Assembly (NCBI RefSeq): GCF_023159225.1 | Contig: NC_063169.1 | Span: 60,599,934-60,663,933, forward strand | From: Perognathus longimembris pacificus | Taxonomy: Eukaryota; Chordata; Mammalia; Rodentia; Heteromyidae | DNA length: 64,000 nucleotides | Direction of reading: 5' to 3' | Position numbers and translations under genes: made by a program | Notes under the pieces: model-generated | The model's input: the letters and a program-made list of their open reading frames with translations, nothing else | What the model was told of the DNA's origin: nothing | Databases searched by the model: none | Shown here: in pieces, positions 34,930 through 47,032 of the stretch | Position numbering within the stretch: the first letter of the stretch is position 1 | How the letters are laid out: each line of letters starts with the position of its first letter

Positions 34930-35600
34930 GTACTCTTACAACTGTGGATTAATGAAAAAAGACAAACTGGCCTATAGACCAAGATTTCTATGATATAGAC
35001 TCATATCTCAGAATAAGTGCACAAAAAGACAGTACCATAAGTCAGATGGCTCAGTAAATGAGGATAGTATACTACTTTATTATGGAGAAAAATCCACACC
35101 TGTTGCCACAGATAAAAATAGAATCCAAATATATTAGAGAAATAAATCAAGGAAAATTATAAAGGCCAAAGATGATTTGCCTGGGGCTGAGGAATGAACT
35201 TCTGTAACAAAACCCTAAAAGCATTGATTAATAGATTTCATCATATCAAAATTAGAAAATTCTATGTTAAAGTTATGAGAAAGATATATAATTTCCCATG
35301 TCTAAAATCACAAAGTAAATATTACCTGGGATATACAGAGAAATGAATCATATGTAAAGAATCATCCCAAGTTTTAAAGATAGGAAAAAATATTTGAGTC
35401 CACAAAAATATAAACAGATAGTCAAAGTCATTAGTAATCAGAAAAATAGGTATTCCAATAGAAAGAAAATACATTAGACCCTTTTTATCCTAAACAGTGT
35501 TAGTAAAAAAAAAAAACAACTAAGAAATACGGTACCGTTTGTGTAAATTTAGACTACATGAAACACGACAGACTTAATCCTGATGCTTCAAAACAGAAGA
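34930..35600 (+). mobile_element. Ancient L1 ORF2 fragment
   Basis: AACTTCTGTAACAAAACCCT, CATCATATCAAAATTAGAAA and AGTCATTAGTAATCAGAAAA follow, in order, the downstream third of L1 ORF2. Very diverged and full of stops and small deletions. Confidence 0.6.
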
Positions 35601-35865
35601 ATGTACTAAATGTCAGGAGATCTGAAGTAAAGAACACACAAGGAACTTTGCATAGGCAAATTTCACTAGTTGAACAAAATTATAGTAGATAGCTGACTCA
35701 TTAGCACAAAGCAGACCATAATGTCCAGAAGAGACATACCATGTCATCCTGTGTTCTGGCTTCTCTCTCAGGAGTCTTAATCATCCTGACTTGGAAATCC
35801 GTCCTTACCCAAGATACTCACTTCTCTGTGACTATCTAAGGTCCCAACAATCCTATTTCCTAGTA

Positions 35866-36440
35866 TTAGTCATGGTTCTCTAGAGGAACAGAGCAAACAC
35901 AGACACAATTGTTTATAGAGATTCCCTAGGTTGGTTTACACAATGAGAGACTGGGATGGCCTAATTATGACCATCTACAGGCTGAAAAACCAGAGAACAA
36001 TCAGTCCCCCAGTCCAGGGATCTGGAAGGTAAGGGATGAAGTAAGGAATGGGCAACAATCCAGCTCAAAGTGAGAGGAAGGGCCAGAAGCTTCCAACAGT
36101 CACTCCACTCCGAAAGGCTGAAGAAGCTGGAGTCGGGAGTTCATAGGCAAGGGCCAAAGCAATAGATGCACCTGCTCATGAAGAATGCCATCTGTATGGC
36201 TAGGTTTCTCTCCTTCCACGTGCATTGCATCCAGCCTATCAGATGGTACTGCTCACATCCAGCGCAGGTCTTTTCCCCTCAGTTGCTCTGCACCCTGTCA
36301 CTCCTCAGTAGAAAAGCCTTTGCAGGTACATCCCTCCTCTCCAGGTGTGCTTTACCAATCCCCCAGCCATCTCTCGATCCAGATAAGTGGACAATCAAGA
36401 TTAAGGATCATGAACATCATCATCCTTCTGACTAGTCTGG
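35866..36440 (-). mobile_element. ERVL-type LTR (MLT2-like), antisense
   Basis: ATGGTTCTCTAGAGGAACAG and TTTATAGAGATTCCCTAGG, with CATCTACAGGCTGAAAAACC and AGCTGGAGTCGGGAGTTCAT, follow the reverse complement of the old ERVL LTR class that I know as MLT2. The right-hand third is too diverged to place. Flanks TAGTATTAGTC and GACTAGTC may include the duplication. Confidence 0.6.
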
Positions 36441-36444
36441 CTTT

Positions 36445-37050
36445 TCATCTGGTTTTCCAAATATTCCTATTCCCACAGAAATGTAACAGTGGAATAATAA
36501 GCATTTTGGCCTGTTTTAAAAAGTAAACTTGATGTTTAACATACTTTTATTTTAACCCAAAGTTTGTTTTTTGTTTTATTTTGTTTTGGTCATATTGTCT
36601 TGTATCTTTTCTCTGACCTAATTTACTTAACAGAATTTATTGCATCAAGGAAGGAGTAAGATAGAAAAAAAAAAAAGCCAAGAAAGTCTTTTAGGAAGTT
36701 GGAAGTTTTAGGATATAAAATATTATATTTGGAAAACAGATGAAGAGGCAGGCCTCCCCAACCTCAAACCACAGGAAGACAGTAGGTGTGTAGGGAACAA
36801 GGACAGTACAGCAGTAGATCAGCTCAGCTGGGTGTGGGCTCCTGGGTAGAAAGTCCTGTAGGAAGGTCTGCCCATAAGTAATTGAGACTCTGAGACTGGG
36901 CGGGGGGTGGGGGGGGGCGTCCTTTCCCCAGAAAGAGCCCAGACCTAGCAAGATTCCAGTGTTCCTGCACTTTGGCCTAGTTCCCTAATAAGGTGCTGCA
37001 AGCAGGCCTGATGGAATGAAATGTCCAACCACTTTTTTTTTTTTGGTAAG
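36445..37050. other. Unannotated; GGGGTGGGGGGGGG patch
   Basis: No gene recognised. A G-rich run at 36900-36918 could form a G-quadruplex, and an A run lies at 36664-36675. Confidence 0.5.
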
Positions 37051-37051
37051 G

Positions 37052-37391
37052 AATACAGATGGTCTTTGACTTACCATGAAGTCATACCCCCAAATAACCC
37101 ATCATACGTTAAGGCTGTTAGCTCAGAAATGCCCTCAATACATATAATCAAGAGCACATCATCACGTTGCAACACAACACACTGCAATGTCAGTTGTTCA
37201 CATTCAGAACTGCGTGGCTTCCTGGGAGCCGTGGCTCATTGCCTCTGCCCAGCATCACAAGAGATGTATGTCCTATGCTTCTAAGTTTGGGAGTGAGAGA
37301 AATTGAAGTCAAATCTACAGTAGGGTTTCATGTATCATATTTGTAACAGTGTCCATTAAGATATTGCAAGTAGGGGACCCTGTGTATAGCA
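37052..37391. mobile_element. Tigger-type DNA transposon, non-autonomous
   Basis: Left end ACAGATGGTCTTTGACTTAC and right end AGTAGGGGACCCTGTGTATA are imperfect inverted repeats of the pogo/Tigger type. Inside, GCGTGGCTTCCTGGGAGCCG and CTGCCCAGCATCACAAGAGA match the Tigger body. Flanking TA is the expected target site. No transposase ORF remains. Confidence 0.8.
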
Positions 37392-37394
37392 TTG

Positions 37395-39055
37395 CTCTAG
37401 TATAAAATAATCAACACTCAATTCTTCATGTAGGGAACAGGGCTTTGAGGGGATAGAAAAGTTAAGTGACTTTAAAGTAAGGTAAAATAATTCACCCACA
37501 ATGAGGGAAATGAATCATAATCATGAAGATAGAGTCTAGAGATTTACAACAGAACAATAAGCAAAGGAAAGAAGAAGGGAGAGGAAAGAAAAGCCAAGTC
37601 ATTCACGGAGCAACACTGAGAGGGAAAGAAGTGATGCAATGAAGCCTGTGAACAGTTTTCGGAGAGGTGAGCTTCCTTTTAAACTTCCAGACTCCACACT
37701 TCCCATTTACGAAGACAATGACATGGAAACCAACCCCCCCAACCGTCCAGCAAAAATGCCAGCAAAAAGAAAAATAGAAAGTGTTTTCAAAACCAGCTGG
37801 AGTGAAAAATGAAAACCTAAAATAAGGAAGAAGGAATGAAAAAAAGCCAAAGGGAAGAGGGGAAAAAGAAAAGAAAACCATAAAATATTTGCACTGATTA
37901 AAAAATAAATGAATGACATGCTACCCTAGTGTCCCATTTTTATGTGAAAGCAAGTAACTATGAAGCATCACTGACATAAACACTGATGAAGAGAGATTAA
38001 ATGTCTTCGGAGGAAATGTCATAACATTACACAGTGTCCGTGTGCAATGTTCTCAAAATGTTAATGACCTCCAGCTTCAGCTGCTTGGATCACAGGGGCT
38101 CCCATGGGAAAGAAACCTCAGCTGCTCGGCTTCCAGGGGGAGGCCCGGGCCTTGTCTGGGCTTCTTGCTGTTAGCAGATAAAAGTTTCATTGAAAATGAG
38201 GTGGTGACATTTGCCCATAATTCAGAAGGGACTAGATTTTTGTAAGAAGAAATTGTCTTTTACCAGAAAGGAGCTGGGTCTATCTTATCATTCCAATAAT
38301 GCTCCAGACCTGATTCCGTCAGTCTGAGACACTCTTTAGAATAAATGTCTTCTATTCTTTCACAGTGACATTTCCCCAGCAACAGTAGCATCTGCAGAAA
38401 ATCTAGAAAGTGAGAGTTCATCATTTTACAAGCTAATTCTAAAGGGAAACAAAAAAAGCATAGATCAGAATGAATTTAAAACTACCTCACCAGGCTAGAT
38501 CCCCAAATCGTTCAAGAAGTGTTAGGGTATATTCTCACTGGCCACATCCCCTCATTAGTACAACCACAATTATTTTTGCCTCCCAGTCAAATACAGTAGG
38601 CTAACAATCCATAGGTTCCTTCACAATTACTTATCTTCTTCTACCTATTCTACTGACCCAATGTTTCACAGGACATGTGCCTCCCCATTTTATTGACAAC
38701 ACTTGACCACATGAACCCATTTATCGGTTACCTAATGTTAACTAATATGTACAGGCGCATATCTGTTATCTAGAAAAGTGTCCAAGTGTATTCAGATGTT
38801 GATGCTTGGTCCAATTTTATTTGCCTTTATTCAAAAAATTCTTATGCAGATTTTACTCAACTTTAATCAGTTTCTCCTCTTAGGAATCTTACAACATCTG
38901 GGATGGGGTAGGAGGTAAAAAACCATGGGAAACAAAATGGATGCAGTATAGATAAGTTACACATCTAGGATCAAATTAGAATGCTTAATATTTTAGCTTG
39001 AGACATCAAAGAAGCCATCAGGACAGAGTTAAATAACTTGAAGCATAATATTTCT
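37395..39055. other. Unannotated sequence
   Basis: No exon, RNA or repeat recognised. A short GC-richer patch lies at 38080-38165. Confidence 0.45.
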
Positions 39056-39059
39056 GAGA

Positions 39060-39290
39060 GAATATAGATACAGAGGCACTACATAAAATATTCTGTATGT
39101 CATAGTAGAGTAATCATTAACCATGTATTTATGTATGTTGAAATGAAACTGAAATAAAATTAAAAATTCAGTTACAGTAGCCACATTTCATGTGTTTAAT
39201 AGGCAAAAACAATATGGTCACTAGTGGCTACCATATTGTATAGTACAGAAGAATGTTTCCATCTTTGTACACTATATGGGATCTTCTCTA
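39060..39290. mobile_element. MER5A-like hAT element
   Basis: TTCAGTTACAGTAGCCACAT, TTTCATGTGTTTAATAGGC, CACTAGTGGCTACCATATTG and AGAATGTTTCCATCTTTG match the short hAT-Charlie MER5A pattern in order. Left edge approximate. Confidence 0.75.
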
Positions 39291-39294
39291 TGCT

Positions 39295-41735
39295 AAATTG
39301 AGGGAACTGTCACTTACAGACTACAGAAGGTATTTTACAGATGTGTGGAGATGAGAAAACTTCCCGTTGAGCTGGATCACAGGGTGTGAAGAAAAGAGTA
39401 GCAGTAGATAAGAGGAGAAAGACAATTAGCTTGATTTTCAGTGAATGTTAAATGCATTTATTTGGAACCAAGGTTTTTCTCAGAGCATAAGACCAGATTT
39501 GGAAGGTCCAAACTTTAAGCGCGTGTGAAACAGTGATTCGGGATAGCATTGAGACAAGAGGTACTCAGCCACAGGTGTTTTTTTTTTTTGTTGTTGTTGT
39601 TGTTGTTAATTCTCAGTACTCAAGTATTCGATGAAGGCAATCAAAATCTCTAGACAGTGAGATTCAATCATCAGCATTTTCTGAGTTGATCCAGGCACTT
39701 CCAGTGTACAAAGTTAGGCACCTGTTGCCTTTGTGTGTAAGGCATCTTTCCTTTCTTCCACTACTGTCAGAAAAAACCGTTTTCCTTCATGAACATCTTC
39801 TTTTATTCTCTACTCTCTCCTGGTGCAGTTGCCAACAAAAAATAAGCTAACTACTTGGTCCCATAGAGTATTCTTAAAAGCAACCCTCCCCCCGCATATA
39901 TGCTGGGTATAGTTCAGAGCATATACCATGTTTATACCAGACTATATGTCAGGCGAATGAAAGATGGCTTAGGGATTTTACGTATATCTATTCTTGGCTT
40001 AGAGGGCTCTATTTCATCAAGAAGGTCATGAATCTTGGATAACCTTGGCCTTAATGCTCCACAACTACCAATACCCTGTTATACGGTTAAAAAAAAAGTT
40101 AGCCCCACCCCAAATGTACAAAACTCGTAAGTACAAGCACAGTGAAAAGATTTAGAGTTGTGAGCAAAGAGACACAGGGAAGACCTCAATGGGTTCTAGA
40201 CAGTCACTGAGATCATATACGTCTCTGTATTGCTTAGTTATATTAGCCAAGAAATTACTCACTAATCTTTCTTTTTTTCCGCTCCTCCTTCCCTTCTTCC
40301 TCTTCATCTTTCTTCTTCTTACTTTTGTATGAGATGGGTTAAAAAAAATCTAGATAAGGAGTATAATTTGGCCAAACCTGTTTAAACAAAGCTCTCTTTC
40401 TAAGAATAACTATTAAAAAAGATTGACAAAATGAGAGGCCCAGTCTCTAAGTAGACCCTCCCTGATAAGAATCACGTGTAAACCTAAAGCTAAAGATAAT
40501 GAACTGACTTTCACAACACAACCAAAGAAAGTGAGAGAGAGAGACTTGAGGAGGTCTCGGATACCTAAAAGTTGAAAGGAAAATGAAAAAAGTTCCACAG
40601 AAGAAGTCACAGAAGAATAATAGTACAGGAAGTTCTACTATCACTTTTGCATTACTTTTGTGTCTTGTGTAGGAACTCCAACTTAATTTATATTGGCTAC
40701 ATGGCTCAAGCTCTAGGTTTTGTGCCAGGTAGAAGCAGGTGGCTTTGTCTTTGGTTCATCACCTAAAGCACAGTATTGTGGGTAGAGTTTTAATGTAAAG
40801 GAAACCCTTCAAAGCTCATGTATCCATTGTGTTTACTCTTCTTGATGTTTGTTTCAACATCTATTCCTCTTTAGGTTGCTTCTTTCTAGGCACTATTATA
40901 AAGCATAGCTATTACAAGATGAACCCAAGACTACCTCTGATTCTCCTCATATTGTCAGGCCTCACATGGTCTGCTTGATTGGGCCTTGACCAGCTGACTT
41001 AATGAAAAGTCTGGATGTAAGTATAAGTGACCCTAAGGACCAATTTTTTTTTTTTTTACTGAAATAGTACACAGCTCACTCCTCTTTTTAACTAATTTTC
41101 TTTGTAATTTGTCTAAAGGGTTAATCCAGGTTGGGCATCATGTCCAGTTTTGAGCCTTTTCTTAGCTTCTGAGCACAATAAACCTACTCATGTCTGTTGC
41201 TTGGCCATTCCCATGTATGAATTCATGGGGCTTACTGTATTTATACTAATAAGTCATGACAACCAAGAACATATAAATCAGTGAATATGTTTCATTGCAT
41301 AAGAAAATTGGAGGGTATTAGATATTCTCACAAGTGGGGAAATAAGGCTTTAGATCAAGAAAGAAAATGCCTGGTAACATAGGATTTTTTTCCACCCAGC
41401 AATTCTCCATGGCTGATATATCCTGTCACATTTACTTGAAGACACAACTTTCACCTTATACTACCTCGGGCATTTTATGTAACTCAACCCAGGCAAATTT
41501 TGGATGCCAGTCTCTATAGGTTGTGCTCTGTATTTTGAAGACATTTTACAATACAGCACTCTAAAATGTAGGATTCGAAGATGCCTGATAAAGAAATCTG
41601 TTCCCTGGTAGGAAGTTGCTCTTCTAGTTCCTAATACTGAATGACAAATTTTAAACATTCAAAAATATGACTACTGCATGAGTACAGAAAAGGAAAAAAA
41701 AATCTACAAGTGTGATAACAAAGGTCAAAAGCAAG
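39295..41735. other. Unannotated sequence
   Basis: Contains a (TTG)n run at 39587-39607 and a T run at 41044-41058. A MIR remnant near 39335-39400 is possible but weak. Confidence 0.45.
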
Positions 41736-41739
41736 GGTA

Positions 41740-41970
41740 CTCATGCGCCAGTGGCTCACGGCTCACAGTTGTAATCCTAGCCGCTAAGGAGGCCTAGATT
41801 TGAGGATTGAGGCTCAATGCCAGCCCAAGTCGGAAAGTCCATGAGACATCTCCAATTAACCACCAAGAAGCCAGAAGTAGAGCTGTGATCAAGTGGTAGA
41901 GCACTGGACTTGAGCACATAAAGCACCAAGACAGCACCCAGGCCCTGAGTTCAAGCTCCAGGACCAGCGT
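41740..41970 (+). mobile_element. B1-tRNA composite SINE
   Basis: CAGTTGTAATCCTAGCCGCT, TCGGAAAGTCCATGAGACAT, GAGCTGTGATCAAGTGGTAG, CCTGAGTTCAAGCTCCAGGA. Complete, with the tail replaced by a CA tract. Confidence 0.88.

Positions 41971-42020
<50 letters not shown>
41971..42020. repeat. (CA)n microsatellite
   Basis: About 50 bases of CA directly at the SINE 3' end, followed by a GAGA run to about 42040. Confidence 0.95.
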
Positions 42021-42023
<3 letters not shown>

Positions 42024-42044
42024 GAGGGAGAGAGAGAGAAAAAT

Positions 42045-42970
42045 AGATTTCTGGAACTCTCTTCCTTTCCTACCTGAATGCATTACAGATAAAACAAGAT
42101 TCAAAACACTTTTGACATTCAAGGAATTCAGTTTTCTATATAATCACCATGTCAACCATGCAACATTTGGTTTTCATTATTGTGCCTCATGGAATTCAGG
42201 TCACCTGGCAAAGATGACGTTAAGTGTTATAAACAGTATTAGGCTGCTTGATTATGAGTTCTTGATTGAGATTATGATGATGAAGATGTATTCTCATATC
42301 AGACTGGTTCCTTAAAGTCCAAAAGATTTGGATATCCTACCAGACAAAAATATATTTCCCATAGAGTCAGTCATCTCATTCATTGGAGCCAATGTATATA
42401 ATGCATATTGTATGCATTAGATACATATATTATACACATAGAGAGATATCAGATAGATAGATGAGATATTCACTAAGCCCATAAATTTCTAACCTTTTTA
42501 AATGGCATCAATGTCTAACACAGAATTGGATAAAAGAACCTACGGGTAGAGGAAATGAGAGTCCTTTGAATTCTGTCTTTATCTCCTCTATCATCCAGAG
42601 ATTTTTTTCAATGAGCAAAACATGAAAATTTAGCATCCTGAATTCTGTCTTGTATTGGCTGTCAAATATAGTATGTCTGTATGACTCAATAATGTAATGG
42701 AGTCACCATATAACTGAGAAGCTTTCGTATCTTTTGCAGTCCTTGATAAAAATGCAAGTGTTCCTAGAAGGTGAGACATTTTATTCAAGTATGGGGATTA
42801 GATTGTCAATTCGCAATTGAGAAGTTCAGTCCACAGCAGTGCCTTGTAGGATGGAACAGAGATACGGAGAGTAAAGAAACAGAAGCAGGTGTAACCAATG
42901 GAAGCCCTCCTTATCTCCTATGGTTATATGTGACTCACTACCATGCTATCAATACTTTTTAAATAAAAAG
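42045..42970. other. Unannotated; short ATAC/GATA patch
   Basis: Low-complexity TATACACATA/GATAGATAGA words at 42400-42465. Otherwise nothing recognised. Confidence 0.5.
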
Positions 42971-42975
42971 TCTAG

Positions 42976-43048
42976 AAGGGGGAATAATTCAAGTGTCTTC
43001 TTAGCAAGTTCAAGACCCTGAATTCAAACCCCAGTACTATGGGAAACA
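42976..43048 (+). mobile_element. tRNA-like SINE remnant
   Basis: GGGAATAATTCAAGTGTCTT and ACCCTGAATTCAAACCCCAG retain A-box and B-box spacing of the SINE tRNA-like unit. Confidence 0.5.
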
Positions 43049-43049
43049 T

Positions 43050-43742
43050 AAAAACCAAGAGAATGCTTTCAAACAAATAGCTATAAAGCAACCAACATTT
43101 GAGAGAGACATTTTTCAAAGTCTTGCTTTAAGTACTGTGATTTATTATGAGTTATTATTTAGTGTTTTCTTACAATTATTTGGCAAAAGTAATGTTTTAT
43201 ACACTTGCTAGGAAACTTAAAACACACAGCTAGAAAGAATCAAAGCCAATATTGAAATCTTCGTAGTGTAGCTCTAAGGCCTGTGATAACCTGACGCCAT
43301 GCTACATGGCCCAGAAAAGTAGAAAACCATTGCAGTTCGTTCCAGACCTTCCAGAAGATAGTTCCTTCCGAACTTTAACATTCTCACACCTCTGAACCTC
43401 CTGATTCTTTCAGAGGAATCCAGAAAGATGCACTTCTAGAGATGACAGTAATCCTCCAGTTTTACAGCCCAAGGTCTAACCAGCTGAATAAGGATCTTGC
43501 ATAACTGAAGGAAGTGTTCTCAGGTCTGCTTTGCACCTCAGCCGGGGCCCTGCTGCAAAGCACCAGGAAACAACACACAAATCAATTTTGATACTAACAT
43601 CATTCATCTTCTTGAGCCGGACTGTGAAACTTGGTCCTCTGAGAATGTCACTCTGTGCCCAGAATGTTAAAGCAAAAACTTCACTGTGTAACCTGCTTTG
43701 TGTCTTCTACAGAGTTGTTCAACTTAAGATGCTCTCCTGAAT
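43050..43742. other. Unannotated sequence, mildly GC-richer
   Basis: Nothing recognised. The 43260-43740 part is less AT-rich than its surroundings and would be worth an alignment for conserved non-coding sequence. Confidence 0.4.
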
Positions 43743-43745
43743 CAT

Positions 43746-43948
43746 TTTTTCCTTGCCAGTACTAGGACTTGAACTCATGGCCTGGGTGCTATCCCTTAGC
43801 TTTTTCCACTCAAGGCTGATGCTCTTTCATTTGAGCCATGCTTTACTTCTGGATTTTTCTACTAGGGCTGGCTTTGAAATATTATCCTACGATCTCAACA
43901 TCCTGACTATTTAATGTTCTACGCATGAGCTACCAGCACCTGGCTCAT
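43746..43948 (-). mobile_element. B1-tRNA composite SINE, antisense
   Basis: CCAGTACTAGGACTTGAACT, CACTCAAGGCTGATGCTCTT, CGATCTCAACATCCTGACTA, ATGAGCTACCAGCACCTGGC. Full-length but diverged. Confidence 0.78.
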
Positions 43949-44457
43949 TGAGTATTTTTTATTGGACAATCTGGTGAAAGCATTTATATAGATGAGCTGA
44001 AATACTTTGGAATCAGAAGATAAAAGTTGGAGAAAATGGTAACATCCAAAAGTACTTTTTCACTTACGCTATCAAATATTTTAATGTTTGAATGCTGGAA
44101 ACACATGAAAAAGAAATGAACAGTTCAGAAACAGATGTGCATGTATATATGGCTAATTTATTTTCAACAATGGTGCTAAAGTAATTCAGCAGGGACACAA
44201 TCTTTTTTAAACAACTATTTTTTCACCAATTAGGCATCTAAAATAACAAAAAATTGACTTTTACTTTACATTGTATGTGAAATATAACCAAAGACGCATT
44301 ATAGTCCTATGCATTTAATATTTATAAAATAAAATTTCTCATTGGAAAAACAGCAGAAAACTTAGGAATTTGTATGAAAGCAAGCTTCTCATTTAAGACT
44401 AAAAAAGCATAAAAATTACTTAGTCAAACTTCATAAAAAGGAAAACTTTTATTTATC

Positions 44458-44472
44458 AAAAATACCTTTAAG
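44458..44472. repeat. Target-site duplication of the U1 retrocopy, left
   Basis: AAAAATACCTTTAAG, repeated without mismatch at 44643-44657. Confidence 0.95.
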
Positions 44473-44636
44473 ATACTTACCTGGCAGGGGAGACACCATG
44501 ATCAGGCAGGTGGTTCTCCCAGGGCGAGGCTCATCCATTGCACTTTGGCTGTGCTGACCCCTGCGATTTCCCCAAATGCGGGAAACTCGACTGCACAATT
44601 TGTGTTAGTGGGGGACTGCGTCCGCGCTCTCCCCCG
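44473..44636 (+). pseudogene. RNU1: U1 snRNA retropseudogene, full length
   Basis: 164 nt, the full length of mammalian U1, from ATACTTACCTGGCAGGGGAG to CGCGCTCTCCCCCG. The splice-donor pairing sequence ACTTACCTG is intact. Compared with the human U1 I remember there are about 14 differences, mostly C/T transitions. The loop I region that binds U1-70K is altered (GATCAGGCAGG), the U1A loop core ATTGCAC is kept, and the Sm site reads AATTTGTGT. It ends in an A-tail and has perfect 15-bp target duplications. Upstream is L1 sequence, so the snRNA promoter is absent and expression is unlikely. L1-mediated retroposition of U1 RNA is inferred. Confidence 0.95.
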
Positions 44637-45297
44637 GAAAAAAAAAATACCTTTAAGAAAATCAAAAGGAAGTCCACAGAGTAAGGGAAAAAACTGAAAT
44701 ATAAACCTGTTAAATGGCTTATTTACAATACATAAAAGACCATTCAATTTAATAAGAAAACATCCCTTTATTTAAAATAAATAAAAGATTTAAATAGATA
44801 CTCAACAAAGAGCAAACAGAGGTGAAAAACAAGCACACAGAGAAGACATAATATGATTAATCATTAAGAAAATGCAAATAAGAATTGCGATAACCAAACT
44901 GGCTAATATTTAAAGGCTGGAATTACCAAGTGTCACACGAATGCAATGCAACACAAGCCTTTCAACACTGAGGATTCTGTATAGCATTTAGGGAAATATT
45001 TGAGACATCTCTTATAAAGATAAATAAATATATGCTTACTCTATGAGCCTACAATTACTCTTCTAAGTATATTGATCCACGGGAAAGAAAAACATGTCCA
45101 CAAGGCATATACGAAGATCTGTTTGCAAATGAAAACTGCCTTCATAGCCATCAAAAATGAAAACAAAACAAATGACCTTCAACTGATGCATGGGTAAACA
45201 AAGTGGAAATATACATCTATATCAGAATACTCAGCAATAAGGAAGAAATCAGGTAGACATTTGCATCAATATAGATGACTTTCAAAAGGAACTACAG

Positions 45298-45488
45298 GGC
45301 TGGGAATGTGGCCTAGTGGTAGAGTGCTTGCCTAGCATGCATGAAGCCCTGGGCTCGATTCCTCAGCACCACATAAACAGAAAAAGCCATAAGTGACACT
45401 GTGGCTCAAGAAGTAAAGTGCTTGCCTTCAGCAAAAAGAAGACAGCAGTGCCCAGGCCCTGAATCCCAAGCCTCAGGCCTGGCATTAA
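45298..45488 (+). mobile_element. Dimeric ID-type SINE
   Basis: Head GGGCTGGGAATGTGGCCTAG with B box GGGCTCGATTCCTCAGCACC; second half CACTGTGGCTCAAGAAGTAA; ends CAGGCCTGGC and an A-rich tail. AACTACA lies on both sides as a short likely duplication. It is inserted in the ancient L1. Confidence 0.9.
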
Positions 45489-45628
45489 AAGAAAAAAAAG
45501 CAACTACAAAATGCCAAACACAAAGTATTTATGAAATGTAGATCTATTAAATTAAAATAAAGTTGCATGCTATGTTGTTCTTGTTTTTATGAAATATTAG
45601 AAAAGCAAAACTGTAATGATTCTAAGCA

Positions 45629-45637
45629 AGTGTGTGT

Positions 45638-45669
<32 letters not shown>

Positions 45670-45670
45670 T
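45629..45670. repeat. (TG)n microsatellite
   Basis: About 40 bases of TG with one TATG interruption. Confidence 0.93.
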
Positions 45671-45674
45671 GCCA

Positions 45675-46230
45675 GGGGCAAGGAAGTTGGTGAAAATAAT
45701 GTGTGACAAATAACTAGAAATTTTGACATTACAGAAATGGTCTCCATAATGATGTTCTTGGACTTGGCTACCATTTAAAATTGTCAGGATTCATCTAATC
45801 AGACATGGAATCAGTGGATTTGATTGTATGTAGGTCAATAAATCTGACAAAAACCAAAAGGGAAACAAAAAAAGAGGGAAATGGTCTCTTTATGAAACAA
45901 TTGTACCCTTTGCCGAAAGCCAAAATAAGACACAAAAGATTAAAGATTTTTACTGAGAAAAAGGTTTTAGTGAAAGTATTTTCTACTTTGTATTTCTGAG
46001 CATTCTCCAGGAAAAAAAATGAAATAATAGGATTTGAAGTGAGGGAGAGTTAAAAAAAATAAGATCAAGTAAGAAACAGATGGAGAGAGACAGAGACAGA
46101 GATTCTAACAAACACAGAGAAGGAATTGTGTGGTTGACTTACAAGATTTTCAAGGCTTTACTGAGGTCATAGTGCAACTTGCAAGGTAGAATATTGGTAT
46201 AATTACTTCTTCATACTAGGAAATAAGTAT
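45675..46230. other. Unannotated AT-rich sequence
   Basis: Nothing recognised. Confidence 0.5.
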
Positions 46231-46231
46231 T

Positions 46232-46420
46232 TTACAAATAGAGCCTTCAGTTGATTAGATGAAGCCCATTCCCATTCGAAGAAAGTATATTTCATATGTA
46301 GTCCACTTATTTAATGTTAATCTCACCTTTAAAATATCTTCCCAGAAATATCTAGAATAATATTCGACCAAATATCTTGATTCTATGGTTTACTAACATT
46401 GTTACATGAAAATAGCCACC
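46232..46420 (-). mobile_element. ERVL-type LTR fragment (MLT2-like), antisense
   Basis: CTTCAGTTGATTAGATGAAG, TTTAATGTTAATCTCACCTT, AGAAATATCTAGAATAATAT and CGACCAAATATCTTGATTCT follow the MLT2 U3 region reversed. Only the 5' LTR part is left. Confidence 0.75.
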
Positions 46421-46424
46421 AGAA

Positions 46425-47030
46425 TAGGCAATACTATTATACATATTAAGTTATTTTTCTTCATTCTGAACCAGTTAGACAGAAGTTACATTCTCTACCA
46501 TTAGAGGGTAAGAAACTGAAATTTCAAGAAATTATTTGAATCCTCATCTCTCCTGGGTGGCAATAGGTGATTGTGAAATGTAACCCAATTATACAGTCTT
46601 AAGGAGCATTGTCTGTGGCCTCAGAGAGAGCAAACTCAGCACTTTGGGCCTCTGTCTACAAAATTAATATACCAAGTACACAGAAGTGTGACCGGTAGAT
46701 GTATTATAAAGTATCTGAGCCATTGGAGATCTGGCATGACAGCATTTCTCCCAATATCCTGGTACTGCTAAGCTCTGGTGGTTCCTAACAAGTCCTCTCA
46801 TAACCACAGCCTTTATCCTAGGCCTAACTCTAGCCCAAGTCCTCGTTGCTTGCCTAGGTGGTCTACGTACACTATAGCATAGTCTCCAAGCCACATGAGG
46901 GACTAAAGCAATCACCCTCCATAACTACAAACAGTGCCCAAGAAATCTGAGAAAGCAATGGCAAAATTGCTTTTGCATTCCTTTACGATGTTCCCTGACA
47001 TTCCCCAGAGATGGATAGTTTAAAAATTAT
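46425..47030. other. Unannotated sequence
   Basis: No gene or repeat recognised. Confidence 0.5.
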
Positions 47031-47032
47031 AT

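Larger units (their letters stand above)
44095..45295 (+). mobile_element. Ancient L1 ORF2, interrupted by a U1 retrocopy
   Basis: Runs in order through the last third of L1 ORF2: AATTTATTTTCAACAATGGT near 44155, TCATAAAAAGGAAAACTTTT, (U1 insertion), CAAAAGGAAGTCCACAGAGT, TAAGAAAATGCAAATAAGAA, CCTTCAACTGATGCATGGGT and ATACTCAGCAATAAGGAAGA. Many stops. It appears to continue after the SINE at 45298-45488 (AAATGCCAAACACAAAGTAT) to about 45600. Confidence 0.75.
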
